Assembly (NCBI GenBank): GCA_963695405.1
Contig: CAVOGJ010000013.1
Span: forward strand, 29,242-93,241
DNA from: CAVOGJ01 sp963695405
GTDB taxonomy: Bacteria > Planctomycetota > Planctomycetia > Pirellulales > Pirellulaceae
Direction: 5' to 3'
Length of the DNA stretch: 64,000 bases
Part shown: piece by piece, positions 15,725 through 24,546 of the stretch
How the letters are laid out: each line of letters begins with the position of its first letter
How positions within the stretch are numbered: position 1 is the stretch's first letter
Notes under the pieces: generated by a model
Told to the model about the DNA's origin: nothing
Database searches by the model: none
What the model saw: the letters and a program-made list of their open reading frames with translations, nothing else
Made by a program: the position numbers and the translations under genes

Positions 15725-16330
15725 TTGTTTCCATCCAGGTGAACGGGGCAAGAGAAACTCGACGTTTTCAATGCCAATACAGAGCATTCAATACCACTTA
15801 ATATCTGCTCCTTCATGCGCACAGCGGCAGCCAGGCAACCCAACCAAAATTCTCAGTTCTCCTTACTGCCTCAGTCTCTGGACAATCTAAGTGGTAATAC
15901 TGCGGTCAGATAAAGTGGGACACGCACAGGCTCTGAGATCGGGGTGGGAGCGAACTGGCCTATCGACTGCAGCCAGACGTTGAGTGATTCCTTTTCACGT
16001 TTGGGGTCAGCCAACGATTGAAAAGGCGGAAGGTAACAGTCATGGTTTTTGGCGAGTTCTTTTTTTAAGTCGCTGGAGCTCATAGCTCTGCCATTCCAGA
16101 CTCAATCCATCGAAAGCATCCGGAACATAATCGACTTCAAATGAAATTACGTGTCAAACTCATCGGCGTAAGCGACGCATTGGCGACTTTGATGCAACGA
16201 ATCACTTTTGTTTTTGCGGCCATCTGGTCGTCACGGGCACAACCCATTTCCCCGTGTCAACATCAAGATGTCGGTATTTGGCCAGGGGAACGTTTTGTTT
16301 GGTGGTAGAACTGATGGTTCGACGGCTCGA
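15725..16330. other. Intergenic region with a 9-bp inverted repeat
   Basis: TACCACTTA (15792-15800) and TAAGTGGTA (15888-15896) are exact inverted copies 87 bases apart. A weak minus-strand frame at 15871-16083 is listed separately. No transposase or other recognised gene. Confidence 0.35.
15871..16083 (-). CDS. Possible small hypothetical protein (70 aa)
   Basis: Reads MSSSDLKKELAKNHDCYLPP at the start, then a mixed charged segment. The composition is plausible for a protein, but there is no family resemblance, no membrane segment and no clear ribosome binding site. Its right-hand 3' end overlaps one arm of a 9-bp inverted repeat. It may be the remnant of a lost gene. Confidence 0.2.
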   Translation of the reverse strand: MSSSDLKKELAKNHDCYLPPFQSLADPKREKESLNVWLQSIGQFAPTPISEPVRVPLYLTAVLPLRLSRD

Positions 16331-16500
16331 CCAAAATCCCGCCAAAATCCGAGATCCAGACCCAAAATCCCCCAAAATCCAGACACCCTACTAATGTGGG
16401 CAGCCAATCCCCCAAAATCCAGACACACTACTAACCCCAAACTCCAGACCCCAAACTCCAGACACCCTACTAATATGCTCTACTAATGTGGGCAGCCCGG
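16331..16500. repeat. Short tandem-like repeats of CCAAAATCC / CTACTAAT type
   Basis: The words CCAAAATCC, CCCCAAACTCCAGAC and CAGACACCCTACTAAT recur at irregular spacing. CTACTAATGTGGGCAGCC occurs twice, at about 16389 and 16481. No spacer-repeat regularity, so not a CRISPR array. Function unknown. Confidence 0.6.
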
Positions 16501-16770
16501 GCGATCTAAGTAACAAACTGGGCCAACCTAAGTTCACTAACTTATCTAGATAGGTAGGGTGTCTGGTGCTGGTACTGAGTCGCCCGCACAGATTGGTCAT
16601 CTCAGGGCGAGAGGGTTCCGAGGAGATCGTCACGGCTCGGCAGGACCTCGCCCTCCTGGTCTCGTAGGGCATGGGTCTGATGATTCGAAATCCAGATTGG
16701 CACAGGGGTGGTAACGCGGCGAACCGGAGATTGAGAACCGACCGCAATTGACAACCGAGCGACGCTCCGA

Positions 16771-16815
16771 AAAAAACGCAAAAGGCCGCTTTCGTCGATG
16801 TTGGCGAAAGCGGCC
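16771..16815 (-). terminator. Intrinsic terminator of the tRNA-Arg gene
   Basis: An 11-bp perfect stem (GGCCGCTTTCG/CGAAAGCGGCC, 16784-16794 with 16805-16815) starts 4 bases past the tRNA 3' end. On the minus strand it is followed by TTTTGCGTTTTTT. This is a textbook rho-independent terminator. Confidence 0.8.
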
Positions 16816-16818
16816 GAG

Positions 16819-16892
16819 TATCCCCGAGAGGATTCGAACCTCTAACCTTCGGCTCCGGAGGCCGACGCGCTATCCAATTGTGCCACGGGGAC
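16819..16892 (-). tRNA. tRNA-Arg (anticodon CCG)
   Basis: A complete 74-base cloverleaf: acceptor GTCCCCG/CGGGGAT (one G-T end pair), D arm GCACAATTGGATAGC-type, anticodon stem TCGGC/GCCGA with loop CTCCGGA, and T arm AGAGG-TTCGAAT-CCTCT, discriminator A. No CCA is encoded. Anticodon CCG reads CGG arginine codons. The metallophosphoesterase relic upstream runs, in one frame, straight through this gene. Confidence 0.95.
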
Positions 16893-17078
16893 GTGTGATT
16901 CCCCAATCCTAACGCGCTGCCGTCCACAAGGCGAGTCGCACTTCTTACCCGCCAGTTGATCCCGGTAGTAGAAGGGAACCCTCTCGGCGATGCCTGCGAC
17001 AACCGGATCCGACGACGCGGCCGGCCCGTCGACTTGCCCCGATCGGCCGCCGCGGGCAAGTCGTCCCCACACGACGGC

Positions 17079-18178
17079 ACGACGCGGAATAGCCGCTTTC
17101 CATGCGATGTTTTCCCGTGCATATCGGTTGTGCGGACGTGCAATACATGCGTACCGACCGGCATGTCTGGCGGCAATTTGGCTTGCCAGAGATGTGCCGA
17201 CGGCTTAGGCGCCGCGAGCCGTATCCAGGGCAGATCCTCATTCCCCTTGTGCTGCGAGTATTGCTTCAGCACCGCCTGTTCGGCATCAAAGATGGCTTGC
17301 GCCCGGGGATCGATTTTCACATCTTTCGCCATCTTCTGCCAGTTGCCCATGTCCCCAACGCGCATTTCGACTGTGGAACGTCGGCTTCCATGAAATACGT
17401 TGACGTTGGCCAGCGTCTCGGACGTCGCGGATTGAACGACCTCTTCGGGGAGAAAGAAATCCATCTGGTAGTCATCCGGATGACCGGCCGCCTTGAAGCG
17501 AAGAGCATACTCGGTGCCATCGAAGCTGATAATCGAATACCCGTTGGGTGCCCCGTCCCCCATGATCGTCTGTGGAACTCGTCGCTCGTTCGGCGCACCC
17601 GTCCACCAACTGCCGCTCACCGTGACGTTGATGATGTGATGGTGAGGTTCGGCTCCCTGCCAACCATCGTCTCGTGTGATAAAGCGGTGCGTGTGCCGGT
17701 GGTGATGAGCCGAAATGGAGATGCAAAACGACCGCTTTTCGATCAACCGGTACAACTCGTCGCGGTTACCTACCTCGTCCAACGGAATATGCATCATGAG
17801 CACGATCAACTGGTTTGCTGGCACGCCGGCGTATTGCAGTGGTGGCGAACCTTGGGGTTTGTGAATGTAGTAAAATCTCGGCAGCCGTAGCCGATCGATC
17901 GGCGTGCGATATCCGCGAGGTTTGATGACGAATAGCAGCGTGTCATTATCGACTTCGAAAGCATAACGACCGGTCTGATCCGTCCGTACAATATCCACGC
18001 CGTTCGAGACGCGGATGCCGCAGAGCCGCGGTTCCCCCACATCCAATTGCTCGTTGCCATTTACGTCTTCAAAGACGTATCCAGTGGCTTGTTCGGCTGG
18101 TGATGGGCGATAAGACAACGGGGGGGACGGCGCCGCAGTTTGGTCCGAGGTCCTTCTGCTGGTTCCCCAAGGGGCCAT
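17079..18178 (-). pseudogene. Metallophosphoesterase relic lacking the catalytic core
   Basis: In planctomycetes this family has an N-terminal beta domain, a calcineurin-like metallophosphoesterase and a C-terminal domain. The N-domain is intact (ATGYVFEDVNGNEQLDVGEP through YYIHKPQGSPPLQYAGV). The reading then jumps in frame straight to PANQLIVLMMHIPLDE, which in full-length relatives lies near the end of the phosphoesterase. The metal-site blocks of the form DxH, GDxxD and GNHD are missing. The late motif HHHRHTH and the C-domain (IINVTVSGSWWTGAP onward) remain. The family's end (RLFRVV at about 17079) has no stop, and translation would continue through the tRNA-Arg gene. The start is unclear; ATG 18178 lacks a signal peptide. 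Most likely dead by internal deletion. Confidence 0.7.
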
Positions 18179-18229
18179 GAGTGTAGGCCGAAAATGGAGA
18201 TTTGTTGAGACGCTTGTCGAGTCTGCCGT

Positions 18230-18277
18230 GGGGATCGCGGAGCGATCCACAACATTGTCGCTGACCGCTCCGCGGTC
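18230..18277. repeat. 48-bp double-hairpin repeat, copy 1
   Basis: Identical to 18335-18382. Each unit holds two hairpins: GATCGC-GGA-GCGATC and GACCGC-TCC-GCGGTC, joined by CACAACATTGTCGCT. The layout is REP/BIME-like. Read on the minus strand it adds a 16-residue repeat to the spurious 5' extension of the phosphoesterase frame. Confidence 0.85.
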
Positions 18278-18334
18278 CGTTCGGCTTGTAGGTTGATTTT
18301 GATTCTTGTTCGAGAGGGCGGCGGTTTCGGTCGG

Positions 18335-18382
18335 GGGGATCGCGGAGCGATCCACAACATTGTCGCTGACCGCTCCGCGGTC
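18335..18382. repeat. 48-bp double-hairpin repeat, copy 2
   Basis: Exact copy of 18230-18277, 57 bases away and in the same orientation. Its right end overlaps the stop codon of the Gfo/Idh/MocA oxidoreductase by two bases, a usual place for REP-type elements just 3' of a gene. Confidence 0.85.
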
Positions 18383-19535
18383 AGAGAGCGACCCATTGCT
18401 CGCTGGCCGCGCTCGCGAGTACCGCATCACAGACCCGCTGTGTCCTCAACGCACTGGCAAAGCCGGGCTCGACAGGTTCGCCCGTTTCCAAACTGCGGAG
18501 GAAATCGGCCAAGGCGTGAATGAACGTGTGTTCGTAGCCGATCGTACAGCCAGGAACCCACCATTTGTCCATATAGGGATGTTCCGAGTTCGTCACGTGA
18601 ATCCGCCGCCAGCCGGTCAGATGGTCGGAAACCTTCCTCTTCGTTGCTGGATCGGCATACTCGAAGAAATCCAAGTACTGTGGATCCTCGAGATCGAAAA
18701 AGATGCTGCCCATCTCACCATTCAGTTCAAATGTGTTGTAGTTCTTTCGTCCGCGGGCATACCGAGTCGATTCGAAGGTGCCTAACGAACCGTTCGCGAA
18801 CTCCGCCAGAAACATGCAGGCGTCGTCGATGGTGACGGCCGTGATTTGGCCCGTATCGGCATGCATCCGCTCCTTGATGAAGGTTTCGGCCTTGGCGGTG
18901 ACGCGACGGATGGGTCCGTTCAGCCATTCGGCCGTGTCGATGGAATGAGCCAGTAAGTCGCCAGTGACTCCGGACCCAGCCGCCTGCGCGTCAAGTCGCC
19001 AGAGTGCCGGTCCTCCCTGGTGAACGTCGGTGCTGATCGTCCAATCTTGATTGTAGGTGGCCCGATAGTGGAAAGGACGACCGATGCGACCTTCGTCCAC
19101 AATCTGCTTCGCGAGCGAGATGGCTGGCACCCGCCGATAGTTGAACCATACCATGTTGGGTACGCCCGCCCGCTCAATTGCGTCCACCATCTGCCGCCCC
19201 TCGACGACGTTCATCGCCAGCGGCTTCTCACACAGCACCATTTTGCCCGCCTCGGCCGCGGCAATGGCGATCTCGCAATGCGTATGGTTGGGCGTAGCAA
19301 TATCGATCAAGTCGATGTCGTCCCGTTCGACGAGGCGGCGCCAATCGGTTTCGAATGACGTATAGCCCCAGTTCTCCGCGAATGCTCGAATCCTTTCCGG
19401 GTCACGGGCGGCACAGGCCTGCAACACGGGCCGATACTCCGTGGGAAAGTAGCGTGAGACTTGAAGGTAGGCATTGGAATGGGCCCGACCCATGAAGCCG
19501 TATCCGATCAGGCCGATACGAATTGGTTTTGGCAT
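18381..19535 (-). CDS. Gfo/Idh/MocA family oxidoreductase
   Basis: A 384-residue NAD(P)-dependent sugar or inositol dehydrogenase. The Rossmann motif GLIGYGFMGRAHSNAY is at the N-terminus. The substrate-side signature LCEKPLAMNVVEGRQM is near residue 105, and a C-terminal GFO domain with TGDLLAHSIDTAEWL carries the catalytic-type aspartate and histidine. No signal peptide, so cytoplasmic. It lies 85 bases downstream of a sugar isomerase/epimerase on the same strand. Such pairs are common in planctomycetes and act on keto-sugars or inositols taken from polysaccharides. Substrate not assignable. Confidence 0.9.
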   Translation of the reverse strand: MPKPIRIGLIGYGFMGRAHSNAYLQVSRYFPTEYRPVLQACAARDPERIRAFAENWGYTSFETDWRRLVERDDIDLIDIATPNHTHCEIAIAAAEAGKMVLCEKPLAMNVVEGRQMVDAIERAGVPNMVWFNYRRVPAISLAKQIVDEGRIGRPFHYRATYNQDWTISTDVHQGGPALWRLDAQAAGSGVTGDLLAHSIDTAEWLNGPIRRVTAKAETFIKERMHADTGQITAVTIDDACMFLAEFANGSLGTFESTRYARGRKNYNTFELNGEMGSIFFDLEDPQYLDFFEYADPATKRKVSDHLTGWRRIHVTNSEHPYMDKWWVPGCTIGYEHTFIHALADFLRSLETGEPVEPGFASALRTQRVCDAVLASAASEQWVAL

Positions 19536-19620
19536 GACTAGCTTTCATTTTTTCGTAACTGTACCGATGAATCGGGTCTGCAGTGGTTGGCTTGCGTGGC
19601 GATGCGTCTGAAAACTGACG

Positions 19621-20667
19621 TTATTCATCCCAACCATGGACGTCGCGGACGGCCAACATGGTCGCCAGAATGTCTTGCCAAGTCGTTGGATCCATCATGA
19701 CTGTGTTGGGAAACATACAGCCGTCCCAGCAAATATGTGTACAGGATCGGGTAAGCTTGCCCGCTTCGTCTCTCAGCCAGAAACCGGCGTGCCGCGGAAT
19801 ATCGAGCCTTCCGTTCGGGTCGCTGGCCAAGCAATGCCTGCCCGTTTTGTCGTGCGAGCCGCTGCCATGCACCGTGCCATCATTCTGGGCAACGTGGAAA
19901 TCAATCGTCCAGGGTCGCAGCTCATTCGCGACCGTCCGTAGGGCTTCGTCCAGTGCCAGCGAATCGGACCAATCGAAATGATCTGGCAACAGCCGGTCGG
20001 CCGGTGCGTTCACGCCGAGGGTGTAGAGCAGGGTATGAGCCATGTCGGCCTGAAAACCGACGATGCCTGGCCGATCGACTCGTTCGAGCAAGTCGACCAT
20101 GGTTCGCCATGAATGCATCCCGCCCCAACACACCTCGCCTTCTGCAGCTAACCGTTCCCCATGGTCAGCAGCGATGTCCGCTGCCTCGCGAAAGGTGCCG
20201 GCGATCGTTTGCTGGTGCTCGAGCGGCGCCGTCGCCCATTCGGTCGGATGACAAGCCGAGTCAATCCGCACCACCCCATAGGGCCGTACTCCAAGTTCGC
20301 GAAGTTGGCTTGCGATCCGGCAACCTTTCCGGACTTGGGTCAGAAATTGGTCTCGTTCGGCCCGTGACCCCATCGCCGAACCGCCACCGGTGGGAGGCCA
20401 GATCGGTGCGACGACCGAACCGACCACAAGGTCTCGCGATTGGAATTTTTCGGCCCACGCGGCTAGTTGCCCGTCCGTAATGTCGAGGTCGATGTGCGGT
20501 CCGAACAGGAACAGGTCGACTCCATCAAATCGAATACCGTCCACTTCCGCCGCGGCGGTCAGATCCAACATCGTGTCGAGATCGATCGGTGGCTGGTCGC
20601 TGCCTGGCTCCTTGCCAACCACACCTGGCCAGGCCGCATTGTGAATTTTTGGAAAGGTATGTCCCAT
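19621..20667 (-). CDS. Sugar phosphate isomerase/epimerase (xylose isomerase-like TIM barrel)
   Basis: A 348-residue protein of the AP-endonuclease-2-like barrel family. Seen: GIRFDGVDLFLFGPHIDLD, an acidic metal-site segment AEGEVCWGGMHSWRTM, then GFQADMAHTLLYTLG and TIDFHVAQNDGTVHGSGSHDKTGRH, which provide the usual E, D, H metal ligands. It probably isomerises or epimerises a free sugar or inositol in the cytoplasm. Upstream gene of a two-gene operon with the Gfo/Idh/MocA oxidoreductase. Exact substrate unknown. Confidence 0.8.
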   Translation of the reverse strand: MGHTFPKIHNAAWPGVVGKEPGSDQPPIDLDTMLDLTAAAEVDGIRFDGVDLFLFGPHIDLDITDGQLAAWAEKFQSRDLVVGSVVAPIWPPTGGGSAMGSRAERDQFLTQVRKGCRIASQLRELGVRPYGVVRIDSACHPTEWATAPLEHQQTIAGTFREAADIAADHGERLAAEGEVCWGGMHSWRTMVDLLERVDRPGIVGFQADMAHTLLYTLGVNAPADRLLPDHFDWSDSLALDEALRTVANELRPWTIDFHVAQNDGTVHGSGSHDKTGRHCLASDPNGRLDIPRHAGFWLRDEAGKLTRSCTHICWDGCMFPNTVMMDPTTWQDILATMLAVRDVHGWDE

Positions 20668-20790
20668 GGAAGTCGATTCCCGGCGCCGTTTGTACCGTCG
20701 GACCGGAAATTGTAGCGACTGATCGGCGCCTTGCAGACCCTCCGTGATTACCCCAGAGTTGGCGTGCCATCTGCCGTTGATGGGCGGTCG

Positions 20791-21261
20791 TCACAAGGAA
20801 ATCAGCACCGTGGGGTCGTCATCACTTCCGCGCCAAACGCGGTCCCCGGCCAATCCCACACCGGAATTCGGCCAAATTTGAGCCACCTGCGAGAGGAGTT
20901 CGTCGTCGGTCATCAGCCGCTCGTTGCCCCATGCTCCGCCAGAGGGCACCAGGTAGCGATTCATGTGCGGACTCGTCGCGGGAATCAACTCCACCTCGAC
21001 GAGCGACGCTCGGGTGCCGACAGACGCGCTTTCTAAATCCGTGCCCTCGGGGAGATGCGTCGCCGTCGACGGTTTCGGCTGCAGAAGCGAGGAAGCTCCG
21101 ACGATGAGGGCGAGCGTTGCGGCCACAGCCACCAGCGCGAATCGGTGGCGGCGTCGAGCCATCGGCAGCCGGCGAGCTGCCAAGATGGTCCGTTCCAGGA
21201 TCTGCTCCCGCCGCAACTGTCCTGACGGCGATAAAGAGACTCGAGTCGAAACGTCATTCAT
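20791..21261 (-). CDS. Single-pass membrane protein, probable anti-sigma factor
   Basis: A 156-residue protein with one transmembrane segment at about residues 41-62 (FALVAVAATLALIVGASSLL). It has a short basic cytoplasmic N-terminus and an external domain ending VWRGSDDDPTVLISL. No zinc-binding anti-sigma motif is visible. The start codon overlaps the stop of the ECF sigma gene by 8 bases, the arrangement usual for a sigma/anti-sigma pair, and this is the main basis for the call. Confidence 0.55.
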   Translation of the reverse strand: MNDVSTRVSLSPSGQLRREQILERTILAARRLPMARRRHRFALVAVAATLALIVGASSLLQPKPSTATHLPEGTDLESASVGTRASLVEVELIPATSPHMNRYLVPSGGAWGNERLMTDDELLSQVAQIWPNSGVGLAGDRVWRGSDDDPTVLISL

Positions 21262-21554
21262 GTTCGCACCCTCTCGCCAGCTTGCTCAATTTTGCTGCTA
21301 ACCGCGTGATCCGTCCGTCGACGGCACCAGGCGACAGACCGAAGAGGTCACCAATCCGCTGGTTTTATGGATCGCAGCGTCTTGAGCATTGCTTCCTGAA
21401 CCACATCCAGGCAGGCCGATTCGTCTTTGCCAACCACGCGAGCCGCTTCGCGAAACATCAGGTCAAAATACTGCTCGTAATAGCTTGTAATCGCGACGGC
21501 GTCCCCTGCCGCCACGCGGTTGATAAAATCGCGATTGCTTGGAGCAGCGTTCAT
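21254..21554 (-). pseudogene. ECF sigma factor gene with internal deletion
   Basis: The frame from ATG 21554 encodes sigma region 2 (YYEQYFDLMFREAARVVG, then DVVQEAMLKTLRSIKP) and stops at 21348. Immediately after, one frame over, comes IGDLFGLSPGAVDGRITRL and LAAKLSKLARGCEHE, the region 4 helix-turn-helix and tail of the same family, ending in TGA at 21254-21256. The roughly 80-100 residues between region 2 and region 4, which hold promoter -10 and linker parts, are missing. The gene is therefore a deletion derivative with a frameshift at the junction near 21355. It is 5 bases after the N0/N1-domain gene and overlaps the membrane protein gene. Confidence 0.7.
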
Positions 21555-21559
21555 TGCCG

Positions 21560-22357
21560 TTAACGAGTCGGTTTTGCTCGGTGACGTTCCAGTTGCCCTT
21601 GCAATTCGGCAATCATCTGTTCGCGGCGAATTAATTCATCGCGTAGCCGAGCTGCTTCGACATGTAGGTCTTCCATTTCCTTTCCCATTTCCGTCAGCCG
21701 TTTTCGAACTCGCCGTGACTTCCGAAGTTGGGTGGTCACCTCGACCTGTCGCGCCAGACCTCTGGCTTCATGGGCCGACGATCGTAACTGTTCGATGACC
21801 GCCGCTACGGTGTCCAGGTCTCGCTCGCTCGCCTTCAACATCAGCATCCCGGTTTCCTTGTGGACCCGGATGATCGGCTTCATGTCCGCTCCCGCCGCGT
21901 CGAGGCTGAGCGCTGATTCGATCACGGCCATGATTTGATCCAGCGGAATTCCGTGCGGTCCCTCGAGCAGGCCGCGAATGGAGACGATCTCGGTGCGAAA
22001 GCCGGCGGAATCCGAGTCGACGCAACCGATAACCACAACCGAAAATTCACCACCTAAGCCAGAGACATCGAGTTGCTGAGGATAGAGGCGTTCGAGGATC
22101 GCAATCGTACTTTCGGGTCGCACGTTTCGCAGCTCGATGGGCTGAATGGCCAGGTCGGCAGCGTCGCTATTCACAACCACATTTAATTCGGGACAGCTTT
22201 TGTGAAGCAAGTCGACGTAATCCGCGAGCGACCCTCCCGGGAAGTCGATGCTGACCCAACCCTGGCCATCCTTCGGCTGGACTGCCTGCGACTGCGCAAC
22301 GGCCGGATAGACGAGGGTCAGATACGTCGCCGCGATCAGCAGTATTCTGCAAAACAT
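21560..22357 (-). CDS. Secretin N0/N1-domain-like exported protein with coiled-coil tail
   Basis: A 265-residue protein with a signal peptide (MFCRILLIAATYLTLVYPAVAQ). Residues about 33-100 (VSIDFPGGSLADYVDLLHK through ILERLYPQQL) resemble the N0/STN fold. About 125-190 (RGLLEGPHGIPLDQIMAVIE through VAAVIEQLRSSA) resemble a secretin N1 domain. The last 60 residues are a charged coiled coil (RKRLTEMGKEMEDLHVEAAR). It lacks the secretin pore. A strong GAGGTGA ribosome binding site precedes the ATG. It heads a tight three-gene run with the sigma relic and the membrane protein, so it may be the periplasmic sensor or the target of that system. Confidence 0.65.
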   Translation of the reverse strand: MFCRILLIAATYLTLVYPAVAQSQAVQPKDGQGWVSIDFPGGSLADYVDLLHKSCPELNVVVNSDAADLAIQPIELRNVRPESTIAILERLYPQQLDVSGLGGEFSVVVIGCVDSDSAGFRTEIVSIRGLLEGPHGIPLDQIMAVIESALSLDAAGADMKPIIRVHKETGMLMLKASERDLDTVAAVIEQLRSSAHEARGLARQVEVTTQLRKSRRVRKRLTEMGKEMEDLHVEAARLRDELIRREQMIAELQGQLERHRAKPTR

Positions 22358-23119
22358 GGGTCACCTCATGAGTGGTGTTGGGGAAGTCGGTAGCGTAACA
22401 AGTGACGAATGCGCCTGGCAAAAAAGGTCACGGAACTCCGTGCCTTGGAAGCTTCGTCTCCCTTTACTGAGGCTAACGTCGCCGCGGCAAGGATTTCGCG
22501 CGATCTTCTGGAATTTTGCCGAATTTGCATGTGAGTTGCTGAGGGTCGTGATCAGCCGGTTGACGTCAAGTTACGGCGAAACGCCCGCCGGCCCTCGCCG
22601 GCCGCTACGACCGTCGGAGATTGGCACAGGGGATGCAGAAGCGAACCCAGTGGACGAGTCAGACCGTACCGCTGCGCGATAAATGAATGTGGCGTTGGTG
22701 GCCAGAAGAGCCAACGGAAGCTAGAAAGAAAACCACCGCGAAGTCGACAACGTGTTTTCAGATGATGCGAGATAGTGTTTTGCGACTTCGCGGTAGGATG
22801 CCACTAGCTTAACATCTTCCGTATCTGTGGCGAAGGCTTTCGCCCGTTTCCTTCTCCTTTTTCTTGCGATCGCCGCAGGTGGTGGCAAGTTTCGCCAAAG
22901 CCCCTAGCTTCGCAGAATGCCAGCCGGGTGAACGTATCGCGTCCTGTGGCCAATGGCGAGTCAAACCGCCTGCTTGAGGGACCGCTAGTTTCCAGCGGCG
23001 GTTCGCCTTGGTAACCCGACGGGCAGACATCTTGGGTAGCGTCGCCGCGTTTTTCCTGGAAAATACGGCAGCATCGTGAGTCTCACGCCAAAAATACTTG
23101 AATCCAAGAGGTTAAGGAT
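22358..23119. other. Intergenic region, at most one tiny frame
   Basis: A 41-codon plus-strand frame at 22409-22534 (MRLAKKVTELRALEASSPFT, helical) is possible but unsupported by a ribosome binding site. A GCCGGC-type hairpin lies at about 22584-22605. Nothing else recognised. Confidence 0.35.
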
Positions 23120-24486
23120 ATGAGAAGGCGCACAAGTCGGAGGACGGCGCTGTTAGGAATTTTCCTGGTATTAGCGGTCGTCAGTCGTAGTGGTGGGGAG
23201 CCACGGCGCGATCCGCTTAGCGCCTGGACCGACTCGCCGCGGAAACAGGCACTGATCGATTTTGTCGAACAAGTATCGACGGACGGTGGTCCAGGGTTTG
23301 TTCCTGCGCGGCGCGGATCGCCGTCTTCGATAACGACGGGACGCTCTGGCCCGAGAATCCGATGCCCTTCCAGTTGACCTATGCATTGGACGCGTTGTCC
23401 AAAAAGGTCGCCACCGAACCGAAGCTGACGGACGATCCGATGGTGCAGGCGGCTCTCGCGGGAGACATCGGCAAGTTGCTCGCCGGAACGCATCACGACG
23501 GACTGTTGCAGATCGCGGCGCTGACGCACAGCGGGATGACGGTGGACGAGTTCCAGGCCAGTGTCGCAGCCTGGATTGGATCGGCAAGACACCCGCGTTT
23601 TGAGCAACGCTACGATCAGCTAGCCTACTTGCCCATGCAACAACTATTGACTTACCTGCGGGCGCACCAGTTCAAGACGTTTATTGTGTCCGGCGGGGGC
23701 GCAGAATTCATGCGCGTTTGGTCCGAACGTGTCTACGGCATTCCGCCGGAACAAGTGGTCGGTACGTCGACACGTACCAAGTACGAACTGCGCGAGAGTG
23801 GTCCGGTACTAATTAAGACGATGGAGCACTTATTCGTGGACGACAAGCAAGGCAAGCCTGTCGGCATCCAGAGCTTTATCGGCCGCCGCCCCATCGCTTG
23901 CTTTGGTAATAGCGACGGCGACCAGGCGATGTTGGAGTACACAACGATTCACAATCCGCACGCTAGCTTGGGAATGATCATTCATCACACGGATGCGGCT
24001 CGTGAGTACGCGTACGATACAAACCCGTCCAGCACGGGCAAACTGGTGACCGCTCTGGCGGCCGCACCCGAGCGAGGATGGCTGGTGGTCGATATGAAGG
24101 ACGACTGGAAGGCGATGTGGGCGGGCGAAGGTGCCGCGAGAGATGATTTGGCGCCCTTGCTGATCGAGCGGACGTGGGTAGTCGAGGAATTGGATGGCGG
24201 CGGCGTGGTCGCTGGCGAGCCGCCGACGTTGGAGATTGCGGCGGATCAAAAGGTGGCCGGTACAACGGGGGTGAATCGTTATTTTGGGACCGTCACGATG
24301 GATGGCGACGCGCTGCATTTCAGTCCCTTCGGCTCGACGCGCATGGCCGGTCCGCCACCGCTCATGGAACAGGAGGCACGCTTCTTCCAGGCAATGGCCA
24401 GTGTGGCACGATGCAAGTTAAATCAGCCCGATCGTCTTCACCTTTTCAATGCTGAAGGCAAAGTTGTCATAAAATTAAAGAATTGA
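23120..24486 (+). CDS. HAD phosphatase fused to a META/HslJ domain, frameshifted
   Basis: The frame from ATG 23120 encodes a signal-like start (TALLGIFLVLAVVS) and PRKQALIDFVEQVSTDGGPGFVP, then goes off family. One frame over, from about 23314, it resumes as RIAVFDNDGTLWPENPMPF, the HAD nucleophile motif DxDGT. It continues through FIVSGGGAEFMRVW (motif II), the lysine region and FGNSDGDQAM (motif III/IV). The two halves match end to end, so one base is missing or two are extra in GCGCGGCGCGG (23306-23316). After about residue 330 a META domain follows: ERTWVVEEL, GTTGVNRYFGTVTMDGDALHFSP and FFQAMASVARC. This fusion is unusual. It precedes the sulfatase by 60 bases. Confidence 0.75.
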
Positions 24487-24546
24487 TGGCTGCGGAATCA
24501 CGAGCGGCACATCACGTTAACATATTCGCTCAGGAGATCATCATCG

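Noticed and set aside
15792..15896. Insertion sequence bounded by TACCACTTA inverted repeats
   Set aside because: Only 105 bp long, no transposase and no target duplication seen; 9 bp may be chance.
16391..18430. One 679-codon minus-strand open frame
   Set aside because: It runs through the tRNA-Arg gene and a terminator at one end and through two hairpin repeats at the other. Only about 17079-18112 shows family resemblance, so I treat it as a relic rather than one protein.
22409..22534. 41-codon helical peptide
   Set aside because: Nothing but an open frame supports it: no ribosome binding site and no family.
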